DNA of 64,000 nt from Bacilli bacterium (GCA_035326105.1 DAOKYO010000001.1:744001-808000); one strand, 5' to 3'. Positions 42,962 through 52,741 are shown, counted from the first letter of the stretch. Program-made: numbers and translations. The notes: generated by a model from the sequence alone, not told the origin.

Positions 42962-44788
42962 ATGAGCAAGATAATAGTCATGGATAATAGCCTTGCTAAC
43001 CAAATCGCCGCCGGTGAAGTGGTTGAACGGCCAAGTAGTGTAATAAAAGAACTAGTTGAAAATAGTATCGATGCGCGGGCAAAAAACATCTCGGTCGCGA
43101 TTGAAAATGCCGGACGAACTTTAATTATGGTTGAAGATGACGGCGAGGGAATGGAGCGAGAAGACGCCCTTTTATCGTTGAAACGCCACGCCACGAGTAA
43201 AATTCACTCGGCTTTTGATTTGTTTAGAATTAAAACGCTTGGTTTTCGCGGGGAAGCCCTTCCTTCTATCGCCTCGGTTTCAAAATTCTCTTTGACTACT
43301 TCGACCGGAGCGGGTGTGGGCACGCATATATTGGCTGTAGAAGATGAGATGAAAGTAGAAGATGCCAGTTTGCGAAAAGGAACGACAATCGTTGTTGAGG
43401 AATTGTTTTATAATACGCCTGCGCGCTTGAAATATCTTAAAAAGGATTATACCGAAAACGCTTCTTCCCTTGAAGTGATGCAGCGCTTGGCGCTTGCCCA
43501 TCCGGATATTAGTTTTCATTTTGCCGTTGATGGGCGGGAAAGTTTCGTTACCACCGGTCGCGGAGATCTTTTGGAAACGGTGATGACCCTGTATGGTCCG
43601 TTCGTGGCTAAACGGATGTTGGCATTTAATATGGCTAACAATGATTTTAGTGTCGGAGGATATTTAGGAACAGCAGAATTGGCAAAAAGCAGTCGTTACT
43701 ACATTATTACGCTTCTTAACGGTCGTAATGTGTTTATGCCCAAAGTAAATGCGGCGATTATCGACGGCTATCATGATTTTATTCCTCCGAGTCGTTATCC
43801 GTTTGTAATCTTAAATTTAAAAATTGACCCGGCACTCGTGGATGTAAATGTCCACCCGAGTAAACGGGAAGTCCGGTTTTCAAAAGAAGACGAGCTTATT
43901 TCCGATCTTCGTCAGGCGATACCTCACCAGCTTCACCAGGCGAATTTAGCCTATGATTATCAAAACAAAGATCAGCCTTTGATTGCTAATCCACTATCGG
44001 AGGGTGGGCACGAAATTACTGAACAGTTAGAGTTAAAACTTTCCGACCCTGGCCGCGAAGATGATTCGGTGCCGGCTGCGGCTCCCGTTTTTAGTCCAAA
44101 ACGGGAAGAGATTGATAGGCAAAGTGATAATAGCAGCGTGACATCGATGGCAAATCCGGCTAGCGAAGAACCACCACTGAAGGAAAAGGAAAACGCAAAA
44201 CCGCGTTTTAGTTTTCGAGCGCTCGCGCAGATTAACTTAACCTATATCATTGCCGAAGATGATGAGGGTGGGTTTTATCTTGTTGATCAGCACGCGGCGA
44301 ATGAGCGCATTAACTATGAAGCTTTTCGCAATCAAATGATGAAGGAAGTAGTAATGCGCGAGCCACTGGTTCCCTATATTATTGATTTGTCATCGGCTGA
44401 TGCTTTGCGCCTTTCCGAAGATAAACTAGAGTTACTGAAGGCGGTCGGAGTGGAGATTATTCCCTTCGGCAGTCATACCTATAAGATAGTTTCCGTCCCG
44501 GTTTTTAAAGAACAATATGATATTCAAACCTATGTTCAGGCGATGATTGATCAGCTTATTCATGATGATCATCTCGATTTAGCCGGCTTGCGAACCCATG
44601 CCTTTGCAACGATGGCCTGTAAGGCTTCGGTCCGCGCCAACGACCGCCTTGATCTTCAATCCATGCAATATCTTCTCGATCGGTTAAGCCGCTGTGACAA
44701 CCCGTATGCTTGTCCACACGGTCGACCGACCATCATCCATTTTTCGCGATATGAAATTGAGAAGATGTTTAAGAGGACGGGAGTATGA
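42962..44788 (+). CDS. mutL: DNA mismatch repair endonuclease MutL
   Basis: 608 residues. GHKL ATPase motifs ELVENSIDA, DDGEGM and LGFRGEALPSIASV open the protein. The C-terminal endonuclease motif DQHAANERI (442-450), ACKASVRA and CPHGRP are present, so this is the nicking type of MutL found in bacteria without MutH. GAGG precedes the ATG. It overlaps miaA by 4 bases. Confidence 0.96.
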   Translation: MSKIIVMDNSLANQIAAGEVVERPSSVIKELVENSIDARAKNISVAIENAGRTLIMVEDDGEGMEREDALLSLKRHATSKIHSAFDLFRIKTLGFRGEALPSIASVSKFSLTTSTGAGVGTHILAVEDEMKVEDASLRKGTTIVVEELFYNTPARLKYLKKDYTENASSLEVMQRLALAHPDISFHFAVDGRESFVTTGRGDLLETVMTLYGPFVAKRMLAFNMANNDFSVGGYLGTAELAKSSRYYIITLLNGRNVFMPKVNAAIIDGYHDFIPPSRYPFVILNLKIDPALVDVNVHPSKREVRFSKEDELISDLRQAIPHQLHQANLAYDYQNKDQPLIANPLSEGGHEITEQLELKLSDPGREDDSVPAAAPVFSPKREEIDRQSDNSSVTSMANPASEEPPLKEKENAKPRFSFRALAQINLTYIIAEDDEGGFYLVDQHAANERINYEAFRNQMMKEVVMREPLVPYIIDLSSADALRLSEDKLELLKAVGVEIIPFGSHTYKIVSVPVFKEQYDIQTYVQAMIDQLIHDDHLDLAGLRTHAFATMACKASVRANDRLDLQSMQYLLDRLSRCDNPYACPHGRPTIIHFSRYEIEKMFKRTGV

Positions 44789-45675
44789 TTTATGTCATTG
44801 CGGGGCCGACGGGATCAGGTAAATCGGCCTTGGCATTAAAACTGGCGGAGGAGATTAACGGCGTGATCGTCAACGGCGACGCTTTTCAAGTTTATAAAGA
44901 AATGGATATCGGAACGGCAAAACCATCAAGCGAGCAACGGGAACGAATTCCTCATCGACTTTATGATTTTGTGGATTTAGAAACTGATTACAACGTTTTT
45001 CTTTATCAAGCGGCCGCCCGCAAAATCATTGCCACCGAAAAGCGTCCACTGATTTTTGTCGGTGGAACAGGCCTGTATTTACGGGCAACTTTTTTTGACT
45101 ACGATTTTAACCCGCTTCCGCCGGTTGATATGGCTCCGTTTGAAAAATTGAGTGCCGATAATCGCTACCAAGTGCTGCGGGATCTCGATCCGATTACCGC
45201 GGCAAAGCTCCATCCCAATAATGAACGTCGTGTTCTACGGGCAATTGAGATAGCTTTGGCAAGCGGTGAAAATAAAAGTTCTTTGGAAGCCAAACAGGAA
45301 CATAGACTTCTTTACGATGTTGAATTTATCGGTGTTGACTATGATCGCAATCACCTTTATGAACTAATTAATTTACGGGTGGATCGAATGATTGAACAGG
45401 GGCTGTTTGCGGAGGCTGATCAGATATTTAGCCGCCATTCCCCGCTTAAGCATGCCGCCCAAGCCATCGGTTATCATCAAATTCTGCTTGGTCGGGCGGA
45501 GAAAAAAAGCGAGGCTGAGATAGTCGAGGATATAAAAAAAGCCAGTCGGAACTATGCCAAAAGACAGATGACTTTTTTCCGTCATCAATTGCCGATGCAT
45601 TGGTTTAAGAGTTGGGACGAGGCCTATAAATATATTATTGAGGAGCGAAACAAGAATGGAATTTATCAAGATTGA
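44785..45675 (+). CDS. miaA: tRNA dimethylallyltransferase
   Basis: 296 residues. The P-loop GPTGSGKSALA, NGDAFQVYKEMDIGTAKPS and the RQMTFFRHQ end are diagnostic. Most MiaA proteins have DSMQVY where this has DAFQVY. It transfers dimethylallyl to A37; the isoprenoid donor can come from the MEP pathway (ispF at 52.2 kb). Confidence 0.94.
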   Translation: MIYVIAGPTGSGKSALALKLAEEINGVIVNGDAFQVYKEMDIGTAKPSSEQRERIPHRLYDFVDLETDYNVFLYQAAARKIIATEKRPLIFVGGTGLYLRATFFDYDFNPLPPVDMAPFEKLSADNRYQVLRDLDPITAAKLHPNNERRVLRAIEIALASGENKSSLEAKQEHRLLYDVEFIGVDYDRNHLYELINLRVDRMIEQGLFAEADQIFSRHSPLKHAAQAIGYHQILLGRAEKKSEAEIVEDIKKASRNYAKRQMTFFRHQLPMHWFKSWDEAYKYIIEERNKNGIYQD

Positions 45676-45886
45676 CCTCTTTGATTTGGTGGAGATGAAA
45701 AAAGAGCATCCGTGCCAAACTCGTAGCCGATTATTTCAAGTGGTGCGCGTGGGAGCCGATATTAAGATTCAATGTCAGGGCTGTGGCAACATTATTATGA
45801 TGCCCCGATTCGATTTCAATAAGCGCTTAAAAAAAATTATCAGTCATCACGATGATGTTTTATTTGTAAAAAAAGATAGTAAATAG
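45656..45886 (+). CDS. DUF951 small zinc-binding protein
   Basis: 76 residues from the ATG at 45656, with AGGAG 10 bases upstream inside miaA. DLVEMKKEHPC (Cys20) and IQCQGCG (Cys40, Cys43), then MMPR, are the DUF951 signature. Cys spacing suggests a zinc ribbon. The function is not known; in B. subtilis the relative YyzM lies near ychF/parB genes. Confidence 0.85.
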   Translation: MEFIKIDLFDLVEMKKEHPCQTRSRLFQVVRVGADIKIQCQGCGNIIMMPRFDFNKRLKKIISHHDDVLFVKKDSK

Positions 45887-45918
45887 AAAACCTCGCTATT
45901 TCCATAGTGAGGTTTTTT
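45887..45918 (+). terminator. Terminator containing the next gene's ribosome-binding site
   Basis: AAAACCTCGCTAT / ATAGTGAGGTTTT is a 13-bp stem (one G-T pair) with loop TTCC and a T6 run. The GAGG at 45909-45912 in the 3' arm is 8 bases before the next ATG and is the only candidate ribosome-binding site for that gene. Confidence 0.8.
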
Positions 45919-45920
45919 AA

Positions 45921-46607
45921 ATGGATATAAACTTCAATAGTGTAAGTTACTCAATTTTGGATGGTGAAAAGAGACGAATAATTCTAAATCAAATCACATA
46001 TTGTTTTAAATCTCCGGGCCTTTATATTATCGTAGGGGCGTCCGGCTCGGGAAAAACGACCATTCTTAATTTACTTTGTCGAATGCTGAAGCCAGAAAGA
46101 GGAGCAGTGGAATTAATCGATCAGGGTCACGTATTAAACTCTGACGGGCATTTTAATCTTGGAAAAGCATTTGCCTTTGTCTATCAAAAAAAATTATTAC
46201 TCGGCTTTTTAAATGTTCGCAATAATCTGTCTTTAGCCTATGAATTGGCGGGATATGCTCCCTTTATAGCAATAAAAAAGAGTCGTGAACTCTTGAAAAA
46301 AAACAATTTATTGCACTTATGCAACCGCAAGGTGACAACTTTATCGGGAGGAGAGAAAGCCCGTATCTCGTTGTTGAGAAGCGTAGCTTTAGAAACGCCT
46401 ATTTTATTGGCGGACGAGCCGACGGGCGAACTGGATTTAGCCAATGCTCAATCAATTTGTCACCGCCTATATTCGCTTGCCAAAGAAAAACTGGTAATTG
46501 TCGTCACGCATAATCAAGAACTGTTTTCCGCTTATGACAACGCCACTTTTCTTGGGCTTGAAAGACAAAAACTCCGGACGATAGATAGGCGCGGAGCAAG
46601 CGACTGA
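45921..46607 (+). CDS. ABC ATPase of an FtsX/MacB-type exporter
   Basis: 228 residues. Walker A GASGSGKTT, Q-loop VYQ, signature LSGGEKARISLLRS, Walker B ILLADEPTGELD with an intact D-loop and H-loop VVTHNQE. The type is LolD/MacB/BceA. It is the first of three genes encoding an apparent exporter. It overlaps the membrane protein start by one base. Its ribosome-binding site lies within a terminator stem. Confidence 0.85.
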   Translation: MDINFNSVSYSILDGEKRRIILNQITYCFKSPGLYIIVGASGSGKTTILNLLCRMLKPERGAVELIDQGHVLNSDGHFNLGKAFAFVYQKKLLLGFLNVRNNLSLAYELAGYAPFIAIKKSRELLKKNNLLHLCNRKVTTLSGGEKARISLLRSVALETPILLADEPTGELDLANAQSICHRLYSLAKEKLVIVVTHNQELFSAYDNATFLGLERQKLRTIDRRGASD

Positions 46608-47824
46608 TGGGCTCATCCCGGCCTATTAGTCTGCCCTATGTCAGCCGTCATCTTTGGGCTACGAAAAAAACGGCTATTTGGGCGACATTGGCAAACTTCG
46701 TTGCCCTTTTATTTGCTCTTTTAGCCGTGGGTATTAAGCAAGGAATGGACTACAATGAGCACAATATTATCTTTGATTATTACGACTATAATAATTTTTA
46801 CATCAGTCGCTACGAAGAGGGAAAGTCGCTAAATTCGGGAATGTCGATTAAGAAGATGCGGCGGCCGTCAGTTGAAGAAATGGATCAAATTTATACGCTG
46901 TGGCCATATTTTTCCTATCGTCCGGATTTAAGATACTATACTTCACATTTTCAAATTCTCTATAACGATTCTCCGCTTAATGTTCCGATTGAAATTGTTC
47001 ATCGATTACCGAATCAAAATAGCAATTCCCAATTTGCGATTAACCAGTTTGTAAGCTTGTCAAAGCAAGATAATCAAAACTTTATTTTGATTGATAAAGA
47101 AGAGCAAGTTAAAGTCCCCCTGCCCTTTCCCGATCAGGTGATGGAAAGTGCGTTTTTTCCGCAGCCAGCCGCTTTTTTAGATTATGACTTTTTTTGGAAT
47201 GAACTGCTTAAGGTTTATCCTGATCTGAACGAGAAACTTTTTACCTATAACGGAAACGAAGTGGAGACAAATTATGCCTGGCAGGTCACAGTCGAAAAGC
47301 AAAATATTCGCTCTATGATTGCTTTATTTGCATCTATAGATTTGTTTTTCTTGACCTCAAGGGCGATTAATTCCAAAACCATAATCGAATCCTATCAAGC
47401 ACTGTTGGCAATTGGAATAACCCTTTTCCTTATTTTTATTTTTCTCAGTGAAATTGTAATTCTAGTATTCATATCCTTGTTTAGAATGGAGGCAAGTCGT
47501 CATGACTTGGCGGAGTTAATGAGTCTGGGTGTCACCAAAGCAAATCTTGTTTTCTTTCTTTTTGAAGAGAACATCCTTATTGCCGGCCTGAGTATACTCC
47601 CCTTATTTTTGCTGCCGAGTATCTCACAAATTTTATCGCGGCTTTTAAAATATAAAACGGGGCTGAGCAATTTGGTGTATCCGAATGCGTCTTTTGCTTT
47701 CTTCATGGGCAGAATTCTTCCCTTAGTTATCGGAATTACAATGCTTTTATTACTGGGAATTGGATTTATCAGTCATATCTTTATTAAAAAAATTAATTTA
47801 TCGCAGGAGCTGAAAGAAGAATGA
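46607..47824 (+). CDS. MacB/FtsX-like permease, ATPase-free half
   Basis: 405 residues. One helix near residues 25-45, an extracellular region of about 210 residues, then three helices (about 265-290, 315-340 and 365-390). This is the four-helix MacB/FtsX topology with a large outside domain between helices 1 and 2. Sequence family is not recognised beyond that. With its neighbours it probably makes an asymmetric exporter or a mechanotransmission complex for peptides or lipoproteins. Confidence 0.65.
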   Translation: MGSSRPISLPYVSRHLWATKKTAIWATLANFVALLFALLAVGIKQGMDYNEHNIIFDYYDYNNFYISRYEEGKSLNSGMSIKKMRRPSVEEMDQIYTLWPYFSYRPDLRYYTSHFQILYNDSPLNVPIEIVHRLPNQNSNSQFAINQFVSLSKQDNQNFILIDKEEQVKVPLPFPDQVMESAFFPQPAAFLDYDFFWNELLKVYPDLNEKLFTYNGNEVETNYAWQVTVEKQNIRSMIALFASIDLFFLTSRAINSKTIIESYQALLAIGITLFLIFIFLSEIVILVFISLFRMEASRHDLAELMSLGVTKANLVFFLFEENILIAGLSILPLFLLPSISQILSRLLKYKTGLSNLVYPNASFAFFMGRILPLVIGITMLLLLGIGFISHIFIKKINLSQELKEE

Positions 47825-50607
47825 TTGAAATTAAGAATTTAGTTAAATCATATTCTAAGGAAAGTGATATTCTTCGTGTTCCTTACTTTTGTTTTCCCGA
47901 TAAGGGCTTTGTGGCAATTGTCGGCGCTTCCGGATCGGGGAAAACCACCTTATTAAATATTCTCGCGGGATTAGATAATGAATATCGAGGTCAAGTAATT
48001 ATCGATGGGCGCGTAACAAGTAAGTGTAATCTTGAAAACTGTGTGGCCCTCCGTTTATTTACGGTAGGTTATTTAAAGCAGAGCGATTCTCTCATCGAAA
48101 GTCTGACAGTTAAAGATAACATTACGCTTCCACTTCGATATGGATACCAAGTTTCAAAGGAGATGGTTGAAGCCAGAATTAGCACCCTATTATCGTTTGT
48201 CGGTTTAAATGATCAGATAATGATGAAGAAAGTAGGGAAACTAAGCGGTGGAGAGAGGCAAAGAGTGGCCCTTGTACGGGCCTTAATCAATAATCCATCA
48301 ATCATCCTTTGCGATGAGCCAACGGGGGCCTTAAGCGGATGTGAAAAAGAAGCCATTTATGAGTTACTAACGAGGCTGAGTGTGAATAGACTGGTAATAA
48401 TGGTCACGCACGATGAAAAAGGCGCTCAAATATGGTGTCAGGAAGTTATTACTATCGTTAATCATAACTTACAAATAAAAATAAAATCACCGCAAAAAAG
48501 TATAGAGGCCGCATTTTCCTTGTTAAATATCAAAGCTCGAGTTCAGCCCAAACTTGATAACACAACGATTAATCACTATAACAGGGCATTTGATAAGCAT
48601 CGCCCGTTTAGAGTAATGATTGTTCGCTTTATTCTCTCCTTCGCGCTTTTAAGTTTCGGTTTGAGTTTTAGCTTGAGCGATATTCTTTATTCGAAAATAA
48701 AGGAAAGCTTAACTAACTATCTAGGTGAAAATCAAATTGTTGTCAAAAGCCGACAGCCAATCGAATTGGATGATCACGGATATCGGCTGGAGGAGGTAAA
48801 TAATCTATGCATAAATCTCGATAAAGAGATGAAGTCGGGATATGCCTATTATGCAAATTGGGATGTTTTTTTTAAGACGGTCAATCAAGTATCAGTTGGT
48901 ACGGATGGTTTAATATATTATCTGCCATCGTTTTCCTTCATTAATTTTATCGAGCCGTTGCTTTATTTTGAAATGGAAGATGCGACAATTTACCCCTTGA
49001 GCGTGGAACTAAATGAGCCGGAGGACATAATACTGGGACTTCCGTTCGTTGATTATGAGACAGTCAAACAAGCTTTAAAATTACCGTTTTTAAGCGATTA
49101 CTCGTACTTAGGCAACTACCTAGTGGCCAATCCCTTGTCGATAATACTTCATTTGGCCAATTCAAACTGGGGATATGAAGATGAGCACATATTTGCCGTT
49201 CGAGGTGTCTTTCCTTCAGATGTGCCCCGCATTGTGGTCAATGAAGTTCAATGGACTCAGCATTTTGTCGAGGAAAAGATGGGTTTTCCCACGTATGAAC
49301 ACCAGGCGAAGTCCTCAATTAATCCGTGGGAGATTGCATGTCAAAGTTTTGTCTATAGCCAACAAGCGGAAAAGTTTATAGCGCAGGCGCAAAAAGACAG
49401 TAATCTAGCTTTTACCATTTTCGACAATAGCGCAACGAATACTTTCTTTTCCACTTTGCCGGATAACGTAAGAAAACACCGCATTATTTTATATCGATTG
49501 CGTAACAAAGCCTTTCATCGCAGTGACTTGGATAAAATGGAAAAAATTTTGTCAGCGCGGGGGGTACTTACCAACACGGGAAGTTACTTTGCTGACAGTG
49601 GAACTCCTGTTTTTGGATTTATCGATACTTTTTTAGTCAGTCGAAATGAGAACAGTTTAAGAACTATAATTGATGAACTATCGTATTTACCGGCCCAAAA
49701 TGATCCAACTGATTATCATTTTCCGCAGGAAATAGTAGGCGGATCATTTATTAATACAAGCACAACCAATCTAACGTTTTCCTCCGCTTCCGGTCCCCCT
49801 CTTTCAGGTGAATGGCCCCAGGGTTTGAAAGAAATCGCCCTTTCGCGCTCCTTGGCTGTAAACTTCTTTATGGCGGAGAGTAAAGCTCCAGGACAAACGA
49901 TTTACTTATCATATCCCAGGACACTCACCAAACTTGAAAATGGCTACACACTTCGAAATTATGAAGTAGTCGCGGTAAGAGTAAGTGGTGTTTTTGATCT
50001 TTCGGGTAACAAGATAATTCATGACTCCGATTGGTCATCCCGTTTCTTTAGCGAACAAATTGGCATGTCGCCTTTATCCTTAATAAGTGACGGAGCAATC
50101 ATTTCTCTTCCGATCAATAAAAAAATAGATACGGTTATCAATCAATTAAAAAGGGCCTTTCCTGATCTGATTGTTTCCTCCCCCAGCAAGGAGTTCTTTA
50201 TGACGCTGAACTCGACGCTAGATGCGGTAAGTTTTGTCCTTTTGATATTTGCTTCCCTATCTGCAATTATTACCGTTATGCTGTTGTTTATCATTAGCGG
50301 CATTTCCCGATTAGAAGAGCAAAAAGAAAGAATGATTCTTGTGCATATCGGAATAAAAAAGACCGAAAGATTAAAAATATATCAGCAAAGAAATTTTCTT
50401 TTGATTATTAAATCTCTATTTCTATCCTGGGGACAATTTATCTTGCTTTCTAACGGAATGACATATTTTTTAGCCCAGTATTTTCATAATCAATTTTACT
50501 TTGCCTTTAATCTCAAAGGTTTTATGGCCATGGCCTTAATTGCTTTTTTACTTTCTATCCTTAGTAACGCTCTACTAACCAACAAAAAAAGCCATCAAAA
50601 AGCGTGA
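47821..50607 (+). CDS. Fused ABC ATPase-FtsX-like permease
   Basis: 928 residues. The ATPase (1-220) has GASGSGKTT, signature LSGGERQRVALVRAL and Walker B IILCDEPTGAL, but the D-loop reads ALSGCE instead of ALDxxx. A first helix at about 265-290 is followed by an outside region of about 500 residues and three helices near the C-terminus (about 795-825, 850-875 and 890-920). It is the second half-permease of the trio. It overlaps the preceding gene by 4 bases. No terminator is obvious after it. Substrate unknown; peptide export or resistance is typical for the family. Confidence 0.75.
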   Translation: MIEIKNLVKSYSKESDILRVPYFCFPDKGFVAIVGASGSGKTTLLNILAGLDNEYRGQVIIDGRVTSKCNLENCVALRLFTVGYLKQSDSLIESLTVKDNITLPLRYGYQVSKEMVEARISTLLSFVGLNDQIMMKKVGKLSGGERQRVALVRALINNPSIILCDEPTGALSGCEKEAIYELLTRLSVNRLVIMVTHDEKGAQIWCQEVITIVNHNLQIKIKSPQKSIEAAFSLLNIKARVQPKLDNTTINHYNRAFDKHRPFRVMIVRFILSFALLSFGLSFSLSDILYSKIKESLTNYLGENQIVVKSRQPIELDDHGYRLEEVNNLCINLDKEMKSGYAYYANWDVFFKTVNQVSVGTDGLIYYLPSFSFINFIEPLLYFEMEDATIYPLSVELNEPEDIILGLPFVDYETVKQALKLPFLSDYSYLGNYLVANPLSIILHLANSNWGYEDEHIFAVRGVFPSDVPRIVVNEVQWTQHFVEEKMGFPTYEHQAKSSINPWEIACQSFVYSQQAEKFIAQAQKDSNLAFTIFDNSATNTFFSTLPDNVRKHRIILYRLRNKAFHRSDLDKMEKILSARGVLTNTGSYFADSGTPVFGFIDTFLVSRNENSLRTIIDELSYLPAQNDPTDYHFPQEIVGGSFINTSTTNLTFSSASGPPLSGEWPQGLKEIALSRSLAVNFFMAESKAPGQTIYLSYPRTLTKLENGYTLRNYEVVAVRVSGVFDLSGNKIIHDSDWSSRFFSEQIGMSPLSLISDGAIISLPINKKIDTVINQLKRAFPDLIVSSPSKEFFMTLNSTLDAVSFVLLIFASLSAIITVMLLFIISGISRLEEQKERMILVHIGIKKTERLKIYQQRNFLLIIKSLFLSWGQFILLSNGMTYFLAQYFHNQFYFAFNLKGFMAMALIAFLLSILSNALLTNKKSHQKA

Positions 50608-50741
50608 ATTAAACTTAAAAAACAATATTATCGAGGTAGATGGATTAATTTAATGCGGTTTAATAACTGTTTTTTCTCTTCCGACTATAAAAAAAATAAA
50701 AAAAGTAGTAATCAAATAATAAAAGTGATAATATATGTTCG

Positions 50742-50760
50742 GTAATAGGTATTCTATTAC
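50742..50760 (+). promoter_or_regulatory. Inverted repeat in the csp leader
   Basis: GTAATAG-GTATT-CTATTAC is a perfect 7-bp inverted repeat just after a TGATAATAT -10-like element (50726-50734), about 40 bases before the cold-shock gene start. It could be an operator or a leader hairpin. Confidence 0.4.
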
Positions 50761-50799
50761 ACATTCTATTCGTAAGGGTTTAGAGGAAAGGTTGGTCCG

Positions 50800-51000
50800 A
50801 TGAAAGGTACAGTCAAGATGTTCAACGCGGAAAAAGGCTACGGCTTCATTCATAGCGAAGATGGCAAAGATGTCTTTTTCCACTATTCATCACTCGTAAT
50901 GGACGGTTTCAAAACCGCCGAAGTTGGTGAACAAGTTGAATTCGATTTAGAACAATCTGATCGCGGCTTAAGAGCTGCTAATATCAAGAAAGTTGCTTAA
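50800..51000 (+). CDS. csp: Cold-shock protein
   Basis: 66 residues. RNP1 KGYGFIHS and RNP2 VFFHYS are the nucleic-acid-binding motifs of CspA/CspB. It melts RNA structure in the cold. GAGGAAAGG lies before the ATG. It is monocistronic with its own terminator. The 190-base upstream gap suggests a structured 5' leader. Confidence 0.95.
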   Translation: MKGTVKMFNAEKGYGFIHSEDGKDVFFHYSSLVMDGFKTAEVGEQVEFDLEQSDRGLRAANIKKVA

Positions 51001-51027
51001 TTGAATTAACAAATTGCTAGAACAGCG

Positions 51028-51055
51028 AAAGCTACCCGGTTTGGGTAGCTTTTTA
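51028..51055 (+). terminator. csp terminator
   Basis: AAAGCTACCC / GGGTAGCTTT stem with a 5-base loop and T run. Confidence 0.85.
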
Positions 51056-51122
51056 AATTGTTTTTTCTTATTTTGACCACTATAATACTATTGCTTGTGT
51101 ATATAGTTTGGAGGCAAATATT

Positions 51123-52232
51123 ATGTCATTAAAAGCGGGAATTGTCGGGTTGCCTAACGTTGGTAAATCGACTCTTTTCAATGCGATTACCAACTCGCAT
51201 GTGGAAGCAGCCAATTATCCATTTGCAACTATTAAACCCAACACCGGAATTGTTACCGTTCCCGATGAACGTGTTGATTTCTTAACAAAACTTTTTGAAC
51301 CAAAACGGACTATTTTTGCCACGTTTGAGTTTTATGATATTGCCGGCCTTGTCAAGGGTGCCAGTCAAGGTGAAGGATTAGGCAATCAGTTCTTATCGCA
51401 TATTCGCGAGTGCGATGCGATTGTCGAGGTGGTGCGTTGTTTTGATAACCCGGAAATTATCCATGTCGAAAATACAATTGATCCGAAACGTGATATTGAA
51501 ATAATCAATCTCGAACTAGTTATGGCCGATTTAGATACGGTAAATAAACGCTATGCTAAAATCGCTACCAAAGCCCGGGTAGCTAAGGACAAAGAGGCGA
51601 TTAAAGAGGCGGAAATCGATGAGACGTTAATTGCCGCTTTACAAAAAGGAATCCCTGCCCGCGCTGTCGGCAATTTGAGTGACGACCAGCGTGATTTTGT
51701 TATCAAAAATTACTTTCTTTTGACGATGAAACCGATTATCTATGTCGCTAATGTTTCGGAGGAGGATTACGCTAATCCGGACGCCAATAAATACTATCAA
51801 GTTGTCAAGACAATCGCAGCCGCCGAGAAGGCAGAAGCAATTCCTGTCTCTTGTCAAATTGAAGCCGAACTTAGCGAATTATCCTCTTTGGAGAAACATG
51901 AGTATTTAGCTTCGCTTGGAGCAAAAGAAAGCGGACTTGATAAGGTTGTCAAGGCTTCCTATCGCTTATTGAATCTATCGACTTTCTTCACTGTGGGTAA
52001 GGACGAGGTACGGGCTTGGACTTTCTTAAATGGGATGAGTGCCCCTAATTGTGCGGGAATAATTCATACTGATTTTGAAAGAGGATTCATCAAAGCGGAA
52101 GTCTACAGTTATGGTGACATACACGAACTAGGCAGTGAAATGGCCGTTAAAGAAGCCGGAAAATTAAGAATTGAAGGAAAGGAATATCGGATGAAAGATG
52201 GTGATATCGTCTTCTTCCGGTTTAATGTATAA
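51123..52232 (+). CDS. ychF: Obg-like ATPase YchF
   Basis: 369 residues from the ATG at 51123; GGAGG is 8 bases upstream, and a TTG at 51108 overlaps that site and is rejected. GLPNVGKSTLFNAIT, NYPFATIKPN, DIAGLVKGASQGEGLGN and a C-terminal TGS domain (HTDFERGFIKAEV) are typical. YchF is a ribosome-associated ATPase in stress response. Confidence 0.95.
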   Translation: MSLKAGIVGLPNVGKSTLFNAITNSHVEAANYPFATIKPNTGIVTVPDERVDFLTKLFEPKRTIFATFEFYDIAGLVKGASQGEGLGNQFLSHIRECDAIVEVVRCFDNPEIIHVENTIDPKRDIEIINLELVMADLDTVNKRYAKIATKARVAKDKEAIKEAEIDETLIAALQKGIPARAVGNLSDDQRDFVIKNYFLLTMKPIIYVANVSEEDYANPDANKYYQVVKTIAAAEKAEAIPVSCQIEAELSELSSLEKHEYLASLGAKESGLDKVVKASYRLLNLSTFFTVGKDEVRAWTFLNGMSAPNCAGIIHTDFERGFIKAEVYSYGDIHELGSEMAVKEAGKLRIEGKEYRMKDGDIVFFRFNV

Positions 52233-52236
52233 AAAT

Positions 52237-52713
52237 ATGTTTCGCGTGGGGTTTGGAAAAGATATTCATCGTCTCGTGAGCGGAAAGCCTCTAATATTGG
52301 GAGGCGTGAAAATAAACTTTTCCTATGGGCTTGAAGGTCACAGTGATGCGGATGTTGTTTACCACGCACTTACCGACGCGGTTTTAGGCGCTTTGGCCCT
52401 CGGTGATATTGGAACTCGTTTTCCTAATACGGATATTAAATATAAAAATTGCGATAGCAGTTTGTTTGTTAAAGAGGCTTGCCGACTGATGAAAGAAGCC
52501 GATTATAGAATCGGAAATATCGATATTTTAATCGAAGCAGAGGAGCCGGTTTTACGCCCCTATATCCAGCAAATGCAACTTAATATTGCAAAATTATTCA
52601 TGACGGATGCGACTAATGTTAGTTTAAAAGCGGGGACGCGCGAAAAAATGGATGCCGTCGGAAAAAAACAAGCAATTGAAGCAACGGCAGTGGTTTTACT
52701 TGAAAAAGAATGA
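52237..52713 (+). CDS. ispF: 2-C-methyl-D-erythritol 2,4-cyclodiphosphate synthase
   Basis: 158 residues from ATG 52237 (FRVGFGKDIHRL directly follows). An in-frame ATG at 52225, overlapping ychF by 8 bases, is an alternative and fits the overlap pattern of this genome. Zinc ligands Asp and His in KDIHRL and the later LEGHSDADVVYHALTDA are in place. It catalyses a step of the MEP isoprenoid pathway. Other MEP genes are not in the window. Confidence 0.92.
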   Translation: MFRVGFGKDIHRLVSGKPLILGGVKINFSYGLEGHSDADVVYHALTDAVLGALALGDIGTRFPNTDIKYKNCDSSLFVKEACRLMKEADYRIGNIDILIEAEEPVLRPYIQQMQLNIAKLFMTDATNVSLKAGTREKMDAVGKKQAIEATAVVLLEKE

Positions 52714-52741
52714 ATTATTATCGGCTTTGCTTAATAATTAT

